Below, piece by piece: positions 1 through 6,896 of a stretch of DNA of 11,222 nt. Source of the DNA: Thermoplasmata archaeon (lineage in GTDB: Archaea; Thermoplasmatota; Thermoplasmata; Thermoplasmatales; Thermoplasmataceae); NCBI GenBank assembly GCA_021797055.1, contig JAKAAI010000059.1, forward strand, positions 1-11,222. The letters run 5' to 3'. Position 1 is the stretch's first letter. Every line of letters begins with the position of its first letter. A model generated the notes under the pieces. It searched no databases and had not been told where the DNA came from. It saw nothing but the letters and a program-made list of their open reading frames with translations. A program made the position numbers and the translations under genes.

Positions 1-10
1 TTATCTAGAG

Positions 11-84
11 CGGGTCCGGAGGGGTTCGAACCCCCGGCCTATGGATTAAGAGTCCATCGCTCTACCTGGCTAAGCTACGGACCC
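11..84 (-). tRNA. tRNA-Lys (anticodon CTT)
   Basis: Reading the minus strand gives a full cloverleaf: acceptor stem GGGTCCG/CGGACCC with discriminator G at position 11, a D arm, an anticodon stem ATGGA/TCCAT closing the 7-base loop CTCTTAA, and a T arm with the loop TTCGAAC. The anticodon CTT (complement of bases 48-50) reads lysine codon AAG. No CCA is encoded after the discriminator, and there is no intron in the anticodon loop. The gene is divergent from the metallopeptidase and has a TATA-like box A about 25-31 bases upstream. Confidence 0.96.
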
Positions 85-108
85 GCATTGACGGCATATT
101 ACATAACA

Positions 109-115
109 ATTTATA
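109..115 (-). promoter_or_regulatory. box A (TATA element) of tRNA-Lys
   Basis: The minus strand reads TATAAAT here, centred 28 bases upstream of the mature tRNA 5' end. This is the expected place for an archaeal TBP-binding box A. The call rests on motif and spacing only. Confidence 0.55.
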
Positions 116-190
116 CCTTTGGAAACTAAGAATAGATGAGTATATTGGACATAATGAATCATTATTTGGACAAATGTTCTTATCATCTAT

Positions 191-712
191 TTGATCAGTG
201 ATCTATTGGAAGTTATAGTTAAGAGAAGCGCAAAAAGAAAGAAGACAATTAATGCACGTATCCAGAATGGCAAGATCATTATCCAGATACCAACGGGTCT
301 TTCAAAATCGGAGGAAAAATCAATTATACAGAAAATGCAGAAGCGTCTTGAGATAAGAAAGAATGTTCAAGAATCCAAGAATAGAGAGTTGCTTGAAAGA
401 AGGTTCAATTTCCTGAACAATGAGTTTTTCTCCGGCAAATTAGAAGCTTCTCTATCGTTTTCAGAACGACAGGAGTATAGGAATGGCAGCTGTACTCCAG
501 CCAATAAAACAATCAGGATTTCGCATAATTTAATTGATATGCCAGTGTGGGTCTTAGATTACGTTTTAATGCATGAGATGACCCATCTGATATATAGGAA
601 TCACTCGAAAGAGTTCTGGTTGAAGGTCAATGAATATAACTACACGGAAAGGGCCAGGGGTTTTCTAATAGCAAAGGGAATGGAAAAAGAGGATAACAGT
701 TATGACAATTAA
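191..712 (+). CDS. YgjP-like (DUF45) zinc metallopeptidase
   Basis: This 173-residue soluble protein is a predicted zinc-dependent peptidase of the YgjP/DUF45 family, related to SprT and WLM peptidases. The zinc site is visible as HEMTH at residues 128-132 followed by N-H-S-x-x-F-W, giving ligands His128, His132 and His138 and catalytic Glu129; the HExxH...NHSxxFW spacing is characteristic of the family. The N-terminal region (about 7-35) is the usual short basic beta region, and residues 40-80 are a charged helical segment. The protein is somewhat shorter than many bacterial YgjP proteins (inferred from general family size). The start is TTG: the frame is open back only to an in-frame TGA at 155-157 and holds no ATG or GTG upstream. 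A weak AT-rich stretch lies near 159-167. Physiological substrates of this family are not known to me. It stands alone, followed by 106 bases without a gene. Confidence 0.85.
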   Translation: MISDLLEVIVKRSAKRKKTINARIQNGKIIIQIPTGLSKSEEKSIIQKMQKRLEIRKNVQESKNRELLERRFNFLNNEFFSGKLEASLSFSERQEYRNGSCTPANKTIRISHNLIDMPVWVLDYVLMHEMTHLIYRNHSKEFWLKVNEYNYTERARGFLIAKGMEKEDNSYDN

Positions 713-790
713 AATCCAGACTTAAAATCTGCAATAAAACAAATTCCATTTATTTCAAGGCTGATTTATGGATATACAGTTTCTCATTTC

Positions 791-798
791 TTAAATAT
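791..798 (+). promoter_or_regulatory. box A of the isochorismatase-fold gene
   Basis: TTAAATAT lies 21-28 bases before the ATG at 819, so transcription would begin at or next to the start codon. This predicts a leaderless mRNA. Motif and spacing only. Confidence 0.5.
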
Positions 799-818
799 GA
801 TGTTCCTATGTTCAAAGC

Positions 819-1394
819 ATGGAAAGGAATGATATCTTTAAGGAACTAAAGGATGTTGTTAGGCCAGATCACACAGCACTGATTGTATGGGATGTTCAGA
901 ACATGCTTGTAGGGAGAATATATAACAAGGACGAATTCCTGGGAAATCTCAATCCGTTGATCAAGAAGGCAAGAGATAAAGGTATGCCCATCTTTTTCAC
1001 AAAGATCACACCACTGCCTGAAAGATTCGAATCCGGGCCAAGACTGGCAAATAGGTGGGGACAGATGCCGACAGATCCGACAGCCTGGGATCTCACTATA
1101 AAACCTGAAAAGGATGATATTGTTCTCAATAAAAACACAGCAAGTATCTTTATTGGGACGAATTTCGAGCTTATGGTGAGAAATGCAGGAATCAAGACAC
1201 TAATATTTACTGGAATAGCAACTGAGATAGGCGTAGAATCCAGTGCTAGGGATGCATTAAACAGAGGATTTTATTCTGTAATTGCTGAAGATGCAGTTTC
1301 TTCTGGCGATCACGAAGCACACAAACGCTCACTGGCTAATATGTCAAGAATGATGCTTGTAAAAAAATCATCTGAATTAATTGCAAATCTATGA
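819..1394 (+). CDS. isochorismatase-fold hydrolase with Gly at the Cys position
   Basis: The 191-residue protein has the alpha/beta fold of the isochorismatase/nicotinamidase family. The conserved Asp is in VWDVQN (Asp25) and the conserved Lys is Lys105 in VLNKNTASIF. The third motif reads TGIATEIGVESSARDA (131-146). Nicotinamidases, N-carbamoylsarcosine amidases and similar members carry a nucleophilic Cys where this protein has Gly138. From family knowledge, the true isochorismatases (EntB, PhzD) and YecD-like proteins also lack the Cys, so this is not by itself a sign of a dead gene; vinyl-ether hydrolysis through the Asp needs no Cys. The substrate cannot be told from sequence, and no siderophore or phenazine genes are nearby. 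The ATG start fits the box A spacing. The length is typical of the family. It appears monocistronic. Confidence 0.85.
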   Translation: MERNDIFKELKDVVRPDHTALIVWDVQNMLVGRIYNKDEFLGNLNPLIKKARDKGMPIFFTKITPLPERFESGPRLANRWGQMPTDPTAWDLTIKPEKDDIVLNKNTASIFIGTNFELMVRNAGIKTLIFTGIATEIGVESSARDALNRGFYSVIAEDAVSSGDHEAHKRSLANMSRMMLVKKSSELIANL

Positions 1395-1466
1395 TTTGTA
1401 TCGTTTCAAAATTTTTAATGCACCATGCTTTTCTTAGAGAGCAGCAATAAAAACAATTCCAATTAA

Positions 1467-1475
1467 CTTATAATA
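1467..1475 (+). promoter_or_regulatory. box A of the 302-residue membrane protein gene
   Basis: CTTATAATA is 21-29 bases before the GTG at 1496. The spacing supports GTG as the true start of a leaderless transcript rather than the ATG at 1486, which opens only a very short frame. Confidence 0.5.
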
Positions 1476-1495
1476 ACATTTTTAAATGCCGTATT

Positions 1496-2404
1496 GTGCA
1501 AAATCTTCCAATTGTCATTTTCATTGAAGTCGCTATGACCTTATTCCTGATCTGGGTCATATACTATCTGCGATCAGATCTATCCGATCTTAAACTTAAG
1601 ACATTCTCTGTTTCTGTTTTCCTTCTTGCAATGATGGCCAGCATGTTCAATGGAATAACATATTACCTGGTCGCTCCTAGTTCATTTATAAGCACTGTTT
1701 TAGCAGTCAACTTTTCTATGATCTTGATGACTGTGGCAATAGTTTACCTGTTGGTAATTGCTGCAAGAGGAGATTTCGCTGGAATCTCCACATCGATTTC
1801 AGGTACATTATCATTTTTGCTGGTTTGGAACGAAGTTTCTATGGCCATTTTACTAAGAGTGATTGCGTTTGGAATTGCTGGTCAAAATTCGTTTGTGTAT
1901 GCCCTAAGCTTCTTCAGTTTATCTATAACCAGCATACTTTTTCTTCTTCCGATGCTGACAGAAATGGTTGTATTCATATTTCTGCAACTTAGATCCGGGA
2001 TTGACAAGCAGATTGCAATATCAATTCTTTTGATGCAGGTCGCAGATCCAATAATGTTCGGTAATTCACCTTTTATTTCCATATTGCTCATCGCTTATTC
2101 GGTATTTATGATCGTGTCAATTGTCTATTTCTTTCGTTCTGTATATAAAAACAGAAAGATATTTGATCAAAGTAATGGTAAAAGGAATAAAGAACGAAAT
2201 ATTGCGATTAACTTTGTGTTTCTATTTCTTCTTACGTCTTTAAGCTTCATTGGACCTGTCGTCCTGACTGGAAACTTTGGTCTTTCATATTTTGTTTTTG
2301 CAATCTCTATGATAATTGCGATGGCACTTTATTTCAACATAATCATGGGTATGTATACGAACCATAATACCAATAAGCTGAAAGAAAAAGCAGTTACCTG
2401 TTAG
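1496..2404 (+). CDS. polytopic membrane protein, single-module relative of the convergent Fe-S protein
   Basis: This is a 302-residue integral membrane protein with roughly eight or nine hydrophobic segments (starting near residues 3, 37, 66, 104, 137, 170, 192, 236 and 262). I do not recognise a named family. It has no cysteine cluster; its only visible Cys is the last residue. Two membrane motifs stand out: an N-E-V-S-M motif with Glu113, and LLPMLTEM with Glu156. These match, in order and spacing (43 versus 44 residues), motifs D-E-V-V-M (Glu115) and V-P-M-G-I-E-M (Glu159) of the large convergent protein on the minus strand, and the segments after them also align by eye. I infer that the two share an ancestor and that this is a stand-alone copy of the module without the ferredoxin tail. 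The GTG start is chosen by box A spacing. The 3' end overlaps the 3' end of the convergent gene by 11 bases. Function is unknown. Confidence 0.75.
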   Translation: MQNLPIVIFIEVAMTLFLIWVIYYLRSDLSDLKLKTFSVSVFLLAMMASMFNGITYYLVAPSSFISTVLAVNFSMILMTVAIVYLLVIAARGDFAGISTSISGTLSFLLVWNEVSMAILLRVIAFGIAGQNSFVYALSFFSLSITSILFLLPMLTEMVVFIFLQLRSGIDKQIAISILLMQVADPIMFGNSPFISILLIAYSVFMIVSIVYFFRSVYKNRKIFDQSNGKRNKERNIAINFVFLFLLTSLSFIGPVVLTGNFGLSYFVFAISMIIAMALYFNIIMGMYTNHNTNKLKEKAVTC

Positions 2405-4373
2405 AAAACTTTTCTTTCAACCAGTGCCTTACATCGTAATAAAATATGTTCTCATATGGGCAAGCATCCACGCAATCTCCTATCCCAATGCACCTTGAAT
2501 CCTTATATTCGCCTTTCGCTATGAAGTTTCCTGGTTGAGAATGATTCCCCACCGGACAAGCTTTAGCGCAATCTTTTGTCTTACAGTTGATACACTGGTT
2601 CGGATCACGAACTTTCAACCTGAAAAAACCAAATTTAGATATGAACCTGTTGAAATTACCCCAGTGGCAGTATCCTGTATTGAGGCAGCCGTATGATCCA
2701 AAGAAAGGCATTGTTATGAATACTGCGTACCATAAAAATCCAAAATAAAAAAGATAGAGCATGTATTCAGGATCAACACCGTAAAATGTTGCCTTTAGGT
2801 ATCCTGTGTAATCGAGGTAAGATACGATCCCGGCAGCAATGATTGAAAAATAAACTATCTTAGACACAACAGGATATAGCAAATTTTTGCCCGTATCCTT
2901 GGAAGTGAGATTTTTTGAGAACTCAGATGATGTATTGAATTTCTTCATTGAATCGTAGAAAGTTCCCTGATACATCACGGGAGCGGTGCAGAAAACTGAG
3001 CATAACTGCCTTGATCCAAACAGATATGAAAGTGCACCGCTTATCAGATATGTCACAAGCATGGGAATGATCAGATAAGGTACAAGTCCGCCTCCGGATC
3101 CTATTCCCATTGACCAGCCTATGAAAGGGAACAGTGAAGCATCTGGTACTAGGAAGGACGGTATTACGATAGAATAGACGCCATAGGCAAAAAGCATCAG
3201 CACCAGACGGATTCTGGTTTCGAGTTCCCTTGTTTTCATGATCTTGAATACAACCAGCGAACCCATCTCTATGCCCATCATCACAAGAAACCAGGTCGAA
3301 AGTGAAACTATGCTGAAGAAATAAAAAAAGTCAAACAAAGATTTTTCCATCATTGTTATAACGGAGCCCGATATTGATTGAAGGTCCAAAGAACTCATAA
3401 AAGCAGTTGCGCCATAAAATTGCAGATCAAACACAGCACCCATGAAGAATTCCGACACGAATATCATGAGAAGAAAGAGGAATGACCAGTTCCTCTTTGC
3501 AAGCCAGTACACCTTGTTGCCAGTACTCAGATATCCAGGATAGGTGGCTGCCCTTACGTAAATTATCATGTCAAATATCATACCGGCTGCTATTCCAAGA
3601 TATGTGTGATATATCATCCATAGAAATACGCCAGCCATCATTACTGAATAAGCCATAAGAAGATACAGAAGGTATCTTGACGCATTTCGATGTATCGACA
3701 TCTTTCTGTAAAGATATTCGAAGAGAAAAACGAAAAAACCAGTCATAACAGAACCGGATAGATAAATCGCAATCGGTTCCCATAGTGCGGTCTTAAAAGA
3801 TGTAGGTGTAAGAATCATTGTTACAGCCTGTACAGAGAAAATGACAATTGAAAACGTACTGAGAGATCTGCTCACATACAGGATAGAAAGTATCATCTCG
3901 ATACCCATGGGAACAACAAACCAGTAGGTGGATATTGAATATGCAACCGAATACAAGGTATTCGAAAACAGCAAATTATGGAATTTAAGTGGTGATAGGA
4001 ACAGATTGAAATCAAGGCTCATCACAACCTCATCAAAAATAATGAAAAAAGCTGTGAATGCAACAATATAGTTTCTGGGACCAGGATTGAAATTCTTCAT
4101 AATCGCCTTTAAAAAATATGCCATCGAAGGTGCGACGAGAACTGCCATTGTGATGAACGATATCTCAATTGTATCTGCAACAGTTATCCTGTCAGGATAA
4201 GCAAACAGAAAGAGTGGGCCCAAAACCATTCCAGTCATCATATCAAGCAGAACATAGACAAACATCTTTCTTACATGGTTATCTGCTGTGCGCGCAAGAT
4301 ATATTGAAAAACTCATTCCTGCTCCCATCAGCAGCATCAGCAAGACAAGAATGTAGTAAACAGGAATGAACAT
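2394..4373 (-). CDS. large membrane protein with C-terminal polyferredoxin domain
   Basis: The 659-residue protein combines about 12-14 membrane segments (1 to about 455), a further membrane region (about 500-560) and a cytoplasmic-looking Cys-rich tail. The tail has C-x2-C-x4-C-x3-C-P (Cys594, 597, 602, 606) and then C-x5-C-x3-C-P (Cys628, 634, 638), where the usual second Cys is Ile631. Two more Cys pairs sit at membrane edges: C-x3-C (458, 462) and C-x5-C-H (563, 569). This layout recalls NapH/NosR/CcoG-type membrane polyferredoxins, which move electrons between a membrane pool and Fe-S clusters, but I cannot assign it to any of them. Within the membrane part, STYWFVVPMGIEM (148-160) recurs as LSTWFLVMMGIEM (358-370), each preceded by a segment with a membrane Glu (115 and 308), so the module seems duplicated. 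No redox partner gene is adjacent. The ATG start has a modest AT-rich box near 4391-4400. Fe-S electron transfer is likely; its donor and acceptor are unknown. Confidence 0.8.
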   Translation of the reverse strand: MFIPVYYILVLLMLLMGAGMSFSIYLARTADNHVRKMFVYVLLDMMTGMVLGPLFLFAYPDRITVADTIEISFITMAVLVAPSMAYFLKAIMKNFNPGPRNYIVAFTAFFIIFDEVVMSLDFNLFLSPLKFHNLLFSNTLYSVAYSISTYWFVVPMGIEMILSILYVSRSLSTFSIVIFSVQAVTMILTPTSFKTALWEPIAIYLSGSVMTGFFVFLFEYLYRKMSIHRNASRYLLYLLMAYSVMMAGVFLWMIYHTYLGIAAGMIFDMIIYVRAATYPGYLSTGNKVYWLAKRNWSFLFLLMIFVSEFFMGAVFDLQFYGATAFMSSLDLQSISGSVITMMEKSLFDFFYFFSIVSLSTWFLVMMGIEMGSLVVFKIMKTRELETRIRLVLMLFAYGVYSIVIPSFLVPDASLFPFIGWSMGIGSGGGLVPYLIIPMLVTYLISGALSYLFGSRQLCSVFCTAPVMYQGTFYDSMKKFNTSSEFSKNLTSKDTGKNLLYPVVSKIVYFSIIAAGIVSYLDYTGYLKATFYGVDPEYMLYLFYFGFLWYAVFITMPFFGSYGCLNTGYCHWGNFNRFISKFGFFRLKVRDPNQCINCKTKDCAKACPVGNHSQPGNFIAKGEYKDSRCIGIGDCVDACPYENIFYYDVRHWLKEKFSNR

Positions 4374-4440
4374 TCAGACCCATACCAGAATGCAATTATT
4401 GCTCAATAGTCTTTGCAGATTATGAAATAATAATTAAGAT

Positions 4441-4446
4441 AAAAAA
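4441..4446 (-). terminator. T-run terminator after fadD-like gene
   Basis: Directly after the TAA of the acyl-CoA synthetase gene, the minus strand reads TTTTTT followed by more T-rich sequence. Archaeal termination commonly uses such T-runs without a hairpin. If it works, the Fe-S membrane protein gene downstream is a separate transcript. Confidence 0.4.
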
Positions 4447-6156
4447 TTAGAGGTTTCTTTTGATTCTCGAGGTGTCAGGTTTATCAGTGCGCAGTTCCCT
4501 TTTGAGGACCTTGCCGACGAGTGTTCTCGGAAGGTCCTTCTTGAATTCAACAGACTTCGGTCTCTTGTAAGGGGCAAGTTGCTTCGAAGCAAAATTCAGG
4601 AGCTCCAGCTCAGTTACGGGTGAACCCTCTTTCTTTACAACATAGACCTTCACACTCTGTCCTCTTTTCGGGTCTGGAACGCCTATAGCAGCTGCTTCAA
4701 TCACATCTGGATGTTTGTAAAACACTTCCTCTATTTCCCTGGGGTATACATTGTACCCGCTCGATATAATCATATCTTTTTTCCTATCGACAAGATATAG
4801 AAAACCGGACGAATCGAACTTCCCAATGTCCCCTGTCCTGAGCCAACCATCGATCATAACCTCCGACGTTTCTGCTTCATTTCTCCAGTAACCTAGCATG
4901 ACCTGCGGTCCCTTGACCAATAGCTCACCCTCCTCACCTAAAGCCACTGTTTCGAGTGAGTACTGGTTTATCAATCTTAGTTCAGTACCAGGGAGCGGTA
5001 GACCAACAGATCCTATCTTTCTTGCATTTCTATCTACTGGATTGGCAGTAACAACGGGTGAAGTCTCGCTCAATCCGTACCCTTCTATGAGGAGACCCCC
5101 GGTTATCTCCTCAAACTTTTTCTGCGTCTCAACCGGAAGTGGTGCACCGCCGGAAACGCAGACTTTTATTGATTTTAAATTATACTTTGCTATATCCGGT
5201 CTGTTAATCAATGATTTATACAGCGTGGGTACACCAGGCAGATAGTCAGGCTTGTATTTGTTGATCAATTTTAGAAGCGTTTCAGTGTCCCTTGGATCCG
5301 GAACAAAAACCATCTTTGAACCTGTTGTAACAGGTAGTACAAGAGAAGTCATCATCCCGTAAACATGGAAGAACGGCAGGGTTGACATGTAAATACCTGG
5401 ATTATTCAGGCTCGAATGCCACGCTTTAAGCTGCGAAGTGTTTGCAACAAGATTTCTGTGAGATAGCATGGCTGCCTTTGGTGTTCCAGTGGTTCCACCT
5501 GTGAACTGAAAAAGCACAGGATCATACTGTGGGTCTATCTTTTCTTCGGGCGAATTTCCACTTTTTATTAAATCGGTAAACCTGAACACTCTTCCCGTGT
5601 AGTTTATAACAGGCGGCTTTGGGTCTTTTCTTGTCTTCCTCTTGTAAACAAACGATGCAAGAGGAGTCAAAAAATCCTTAACCTGTGTGACTACTATGGA
5701 TACGTCATTTTTCGCAAGGTTTGCGACTTTCTCATAATATAGATCCAGTGTTATGACCGCGGAGACCTCTGTACTCTTGTATTCTTCATGTATTTCCGCC
5801 TCTGTATAAATAGGATTTGTCTGTACTACGACTCCTCCAATCTTTGCGACTGCGAAAAATGAAATAGCATATTGAGGGGTATTTGGAAGTATAAATCCAA
5901 CCTTTGCATCTTTGAAAAGTCTCAATTTCTCCTTCAGATTAAATGCGAGGGCATCGACCATTGCCAAGAATGATTTATAAGTTACTTTCTTTCCAAAGAA
6001 AACCAGTGCAACTGAATCTGGATACTTTGTTGCGGAGTCCTTTAATAATTGATATACACTCTTGTCAGGAATCTCTATATTCCTTTCATTACCTTGCGGG
6101 TAGCTCTTCTTCCACAATTCTTCAAGCGTTCGAGGGCTACTTTCAAGTTCAACCAT
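4447..6156 (-). CDS. fadD: long-chain acyl-CoA synthetase (AMP-forming)
   Basis: This 569-residue enzyme of the ANL adenylating superfamily activates a carboxylic acid, probably a fatty acid, to its acyl-CoA through an acyl-AMP. The core motifs are all present in order: the phosphate loop FTGGTTGTPK (218-227), GYGLSETSP (359-367), the TGD motif (441-443) in LRTGDIG, the hinge and CoA-half motif DRKKDMIISSGYNVYPREIEE starting at 457, and the C-terminal catalytic Lys549 in RTLVGKVLKREL. Full length and the absence of carrier or condensation domains argue against a non-ribosomal peptide module. FadD-type is favoured over acetyl-CoA synthetase by length and by the hinge sequence, but chain length cannot be read from sequence. 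The ATG start at 6156 lies about 30 bases from a symmetric AT-rich element shared with tpiA. The next gene on this strand begins 73 bases after its stop. Confidence 0.92.
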   Translation of the reverse strand: MVELESSPRTLEELWKKSYPQGNERNIEIPDKSVYQLLKDSATKYPDSVALVFFGKKVTYKSFLAMVDALAFNLKEKLRLFKDAKVGFILPNTPQYAISFFAVAKIGGVVVQTNPIYTEAEIHEEYKSTEVSAVITLDLYYEKVANLAKNDVSIVVTQVKDFLTPLASFVYKRKTRKDPKPPVINYTGRVFRFTDLIKSGNSPEEKIDPQYDPVLFQFTGGTTGTPKAAMLSHRNLVANTSQLKAWHSSLNNPGIYMSTLPFFHVYGMMTSLVLPVTTGSKMVFVPDPRDTETLLKLINKYKPDYLPGVPTLYKSLINRPDIAKYNLKSIKVCVSGGAPLPVETQKKFEEITGGLLIEGYGLSETSPVVTANPVDRNARKIGSVGLPLPGTELRLINQYSLETVALGEEGELLVKGPQVMLGYWRNEAETSEVMIDGWLRTGDIGKFDSSGFLYLVDRKKDMIISSGYNVYPREIEEVFYKHPDVIEAAAIGVPDPKRGQSVKVYVVKKEGSPVTELELLNFASKQLAPYKRPKSVEFKKDLPRTLVGKVLKRELRTDKPDTSRIKRNL

Positions 6157-6179
6157 AAGATAGTCAGATGATTTATAGT

Positions 6180-6192
6180 AATAAAATTTATT
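6180..6192. promoter_or_regulatory. symmetric TATA-like element between fadD and tpiA
   Basis: AATAAAATTTATT is a perfect odd palindrome (6+1+6) centred at 6186. Its centre is 30 bases from the fadD ATG (minus) and 25 bases from the TTG at 6211 (plus), so it could act as box A in both directions. A second TATA-like stretch, ATTTATAG at 6171-6178, is nearby. Confidence 0.45.
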
Positions 6193-6228
6193 GATCTCTT
6201 TAGATTACGCTTGAAGGCACTTGATAAA

Positions 6229-6882
6229 ATGTTATCATTCATAGTGAACCTAAAGTCTTACGAGATAGCCACCGGAAAACTTAATTCTGAATTTCTCAGT
6301 AAATGTCCTGATAGCCTGACAGAACACGGCTGGAAAATTTTGTACGCTGTGAATCCGATAGATCTTGAATCAGCATCAAGAACATCAGGCAAGGAGATAA
6401 TAGCGCAGCACGTGGATCCTTTCACATATGGGCCATACACCGGCAAGATCTCCGTCGAATCACTTCTTTCTTTAGGAGTCAGGGGATCCCTCCTGAACCA
6501 CTCTGAAAACAGGGTCTCATTCGCAGATATAGAAACAACAATTAAGCACTCAAGCGGACTTGATTTTGAACTAACAGTGTGTGCAGCGGACGAGGATGAA
6601 GTCTCCAAAATCGCACGACTTTCTCCCAATTCAATAGCCTATGAACCACCTTCTCTAATTGGTGGGAACATCTCAGTTTCCTCATCAAAACCTGATGTCA
6701 TCGAGCGAGCCAGCAAAATATGCAAAAAATCAGGTGTTAAGTTACTGGTAGGAGCAGGAATAAAGAAAGCAGACGACGTCAAACGCTCTATTGAACTCGG
6801 CGCAGATGGTATTTTAGTTGCCTCCGGGGTCGTTCTTTCTAGGGATCCAAAAAACGCAATAAATTCATTAATCAATTTTTAA
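6229..6882 (+). CDS. tpiA: triosephosphate isomerase (archaeal type)
   Basis: The enzyme interconverts dihydroxyacetone phosphate and glyceraldehyde 3-phosphate in glycolysis and gluconeogenesis. From the ATG at 6229 the protein has 217 residues, the short size of archaeal TIMs compared with about 250 in bacteria and eukaryotes. Visible landmarks are N-L-K near the N terminus (Asn7, Lys9), AQHVDP with YTG, the catalytic His91 in LLNHSENR, the catalytic Glu139 in AYEPPSLIG, and the phosphate-binding loops GAGI (175-178) and DGILVASG near 193-200. The frame stays open to a TTG at 6211, adding six residues. That start would suit a leaderless mRNA, but the ATG places Asn7/Lys9 where archaeal TIMs have them, so I prefer it. 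It is divergent from the acyl-CoA synthetase and ends 14 bases before the next membrane protein gene, with which it may be co-transcribed. Confidence 0.94.
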   Translation: MLSFIVNLKSYEIATGKLNSEFLSKCPDSLTEHGWKILYAVNPIDLESASRTSGKEIIAQHVDPFTYGPYTGKISVESLLSLGVRGSLLNHSENRVSFADIETTIKHSSGLDFELTVCAADEDEVSKIARLSPNSIAYEPPSLIGGNISVSSSKPDVIERASKICKKSGVKLLVGAGIKKADDVKRSIELGADGILVASGVVLSRDPKNAINSLINF

Positions 6883-6896
6883 TTCACCTTAGTTAA

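Noticed and set aside
11..190. tRNA-Lys as an integration site of a mobile element
   Set aside because: No integrase, no second copy of the tRNA 3' end, and no foreign-looking genes follow within the window.
896..1195. Open frame of 99 codons on the minus strand inside the isochorismatase-fold gene
   Set aside because: It lies fully inside a gene with clear family motifs, has no promoter of its own, and its translation shows no domain.
1486..1530. ATG at 1486 as the start of the membrane protein
   Set aside because: It is in another frame and meets a stop after a few codons; GTG at 1496 fits the reading frame and the box A.
2394..4373. Assigning the Fe-S membrane protein as NapH, NosR or an NrfD-type anchor
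   Set aside because: The cysteine spacings differ and the duplicated membrane part has no counterpart that I recognise; no partner genes of those systems are present.
6258..6875. Two minus-strand open frames inside tpiA
   Set aside because: They are antisense to a gene with complete catalytic motifs and look like low-complexity Ser/Pro/Glu shadows.
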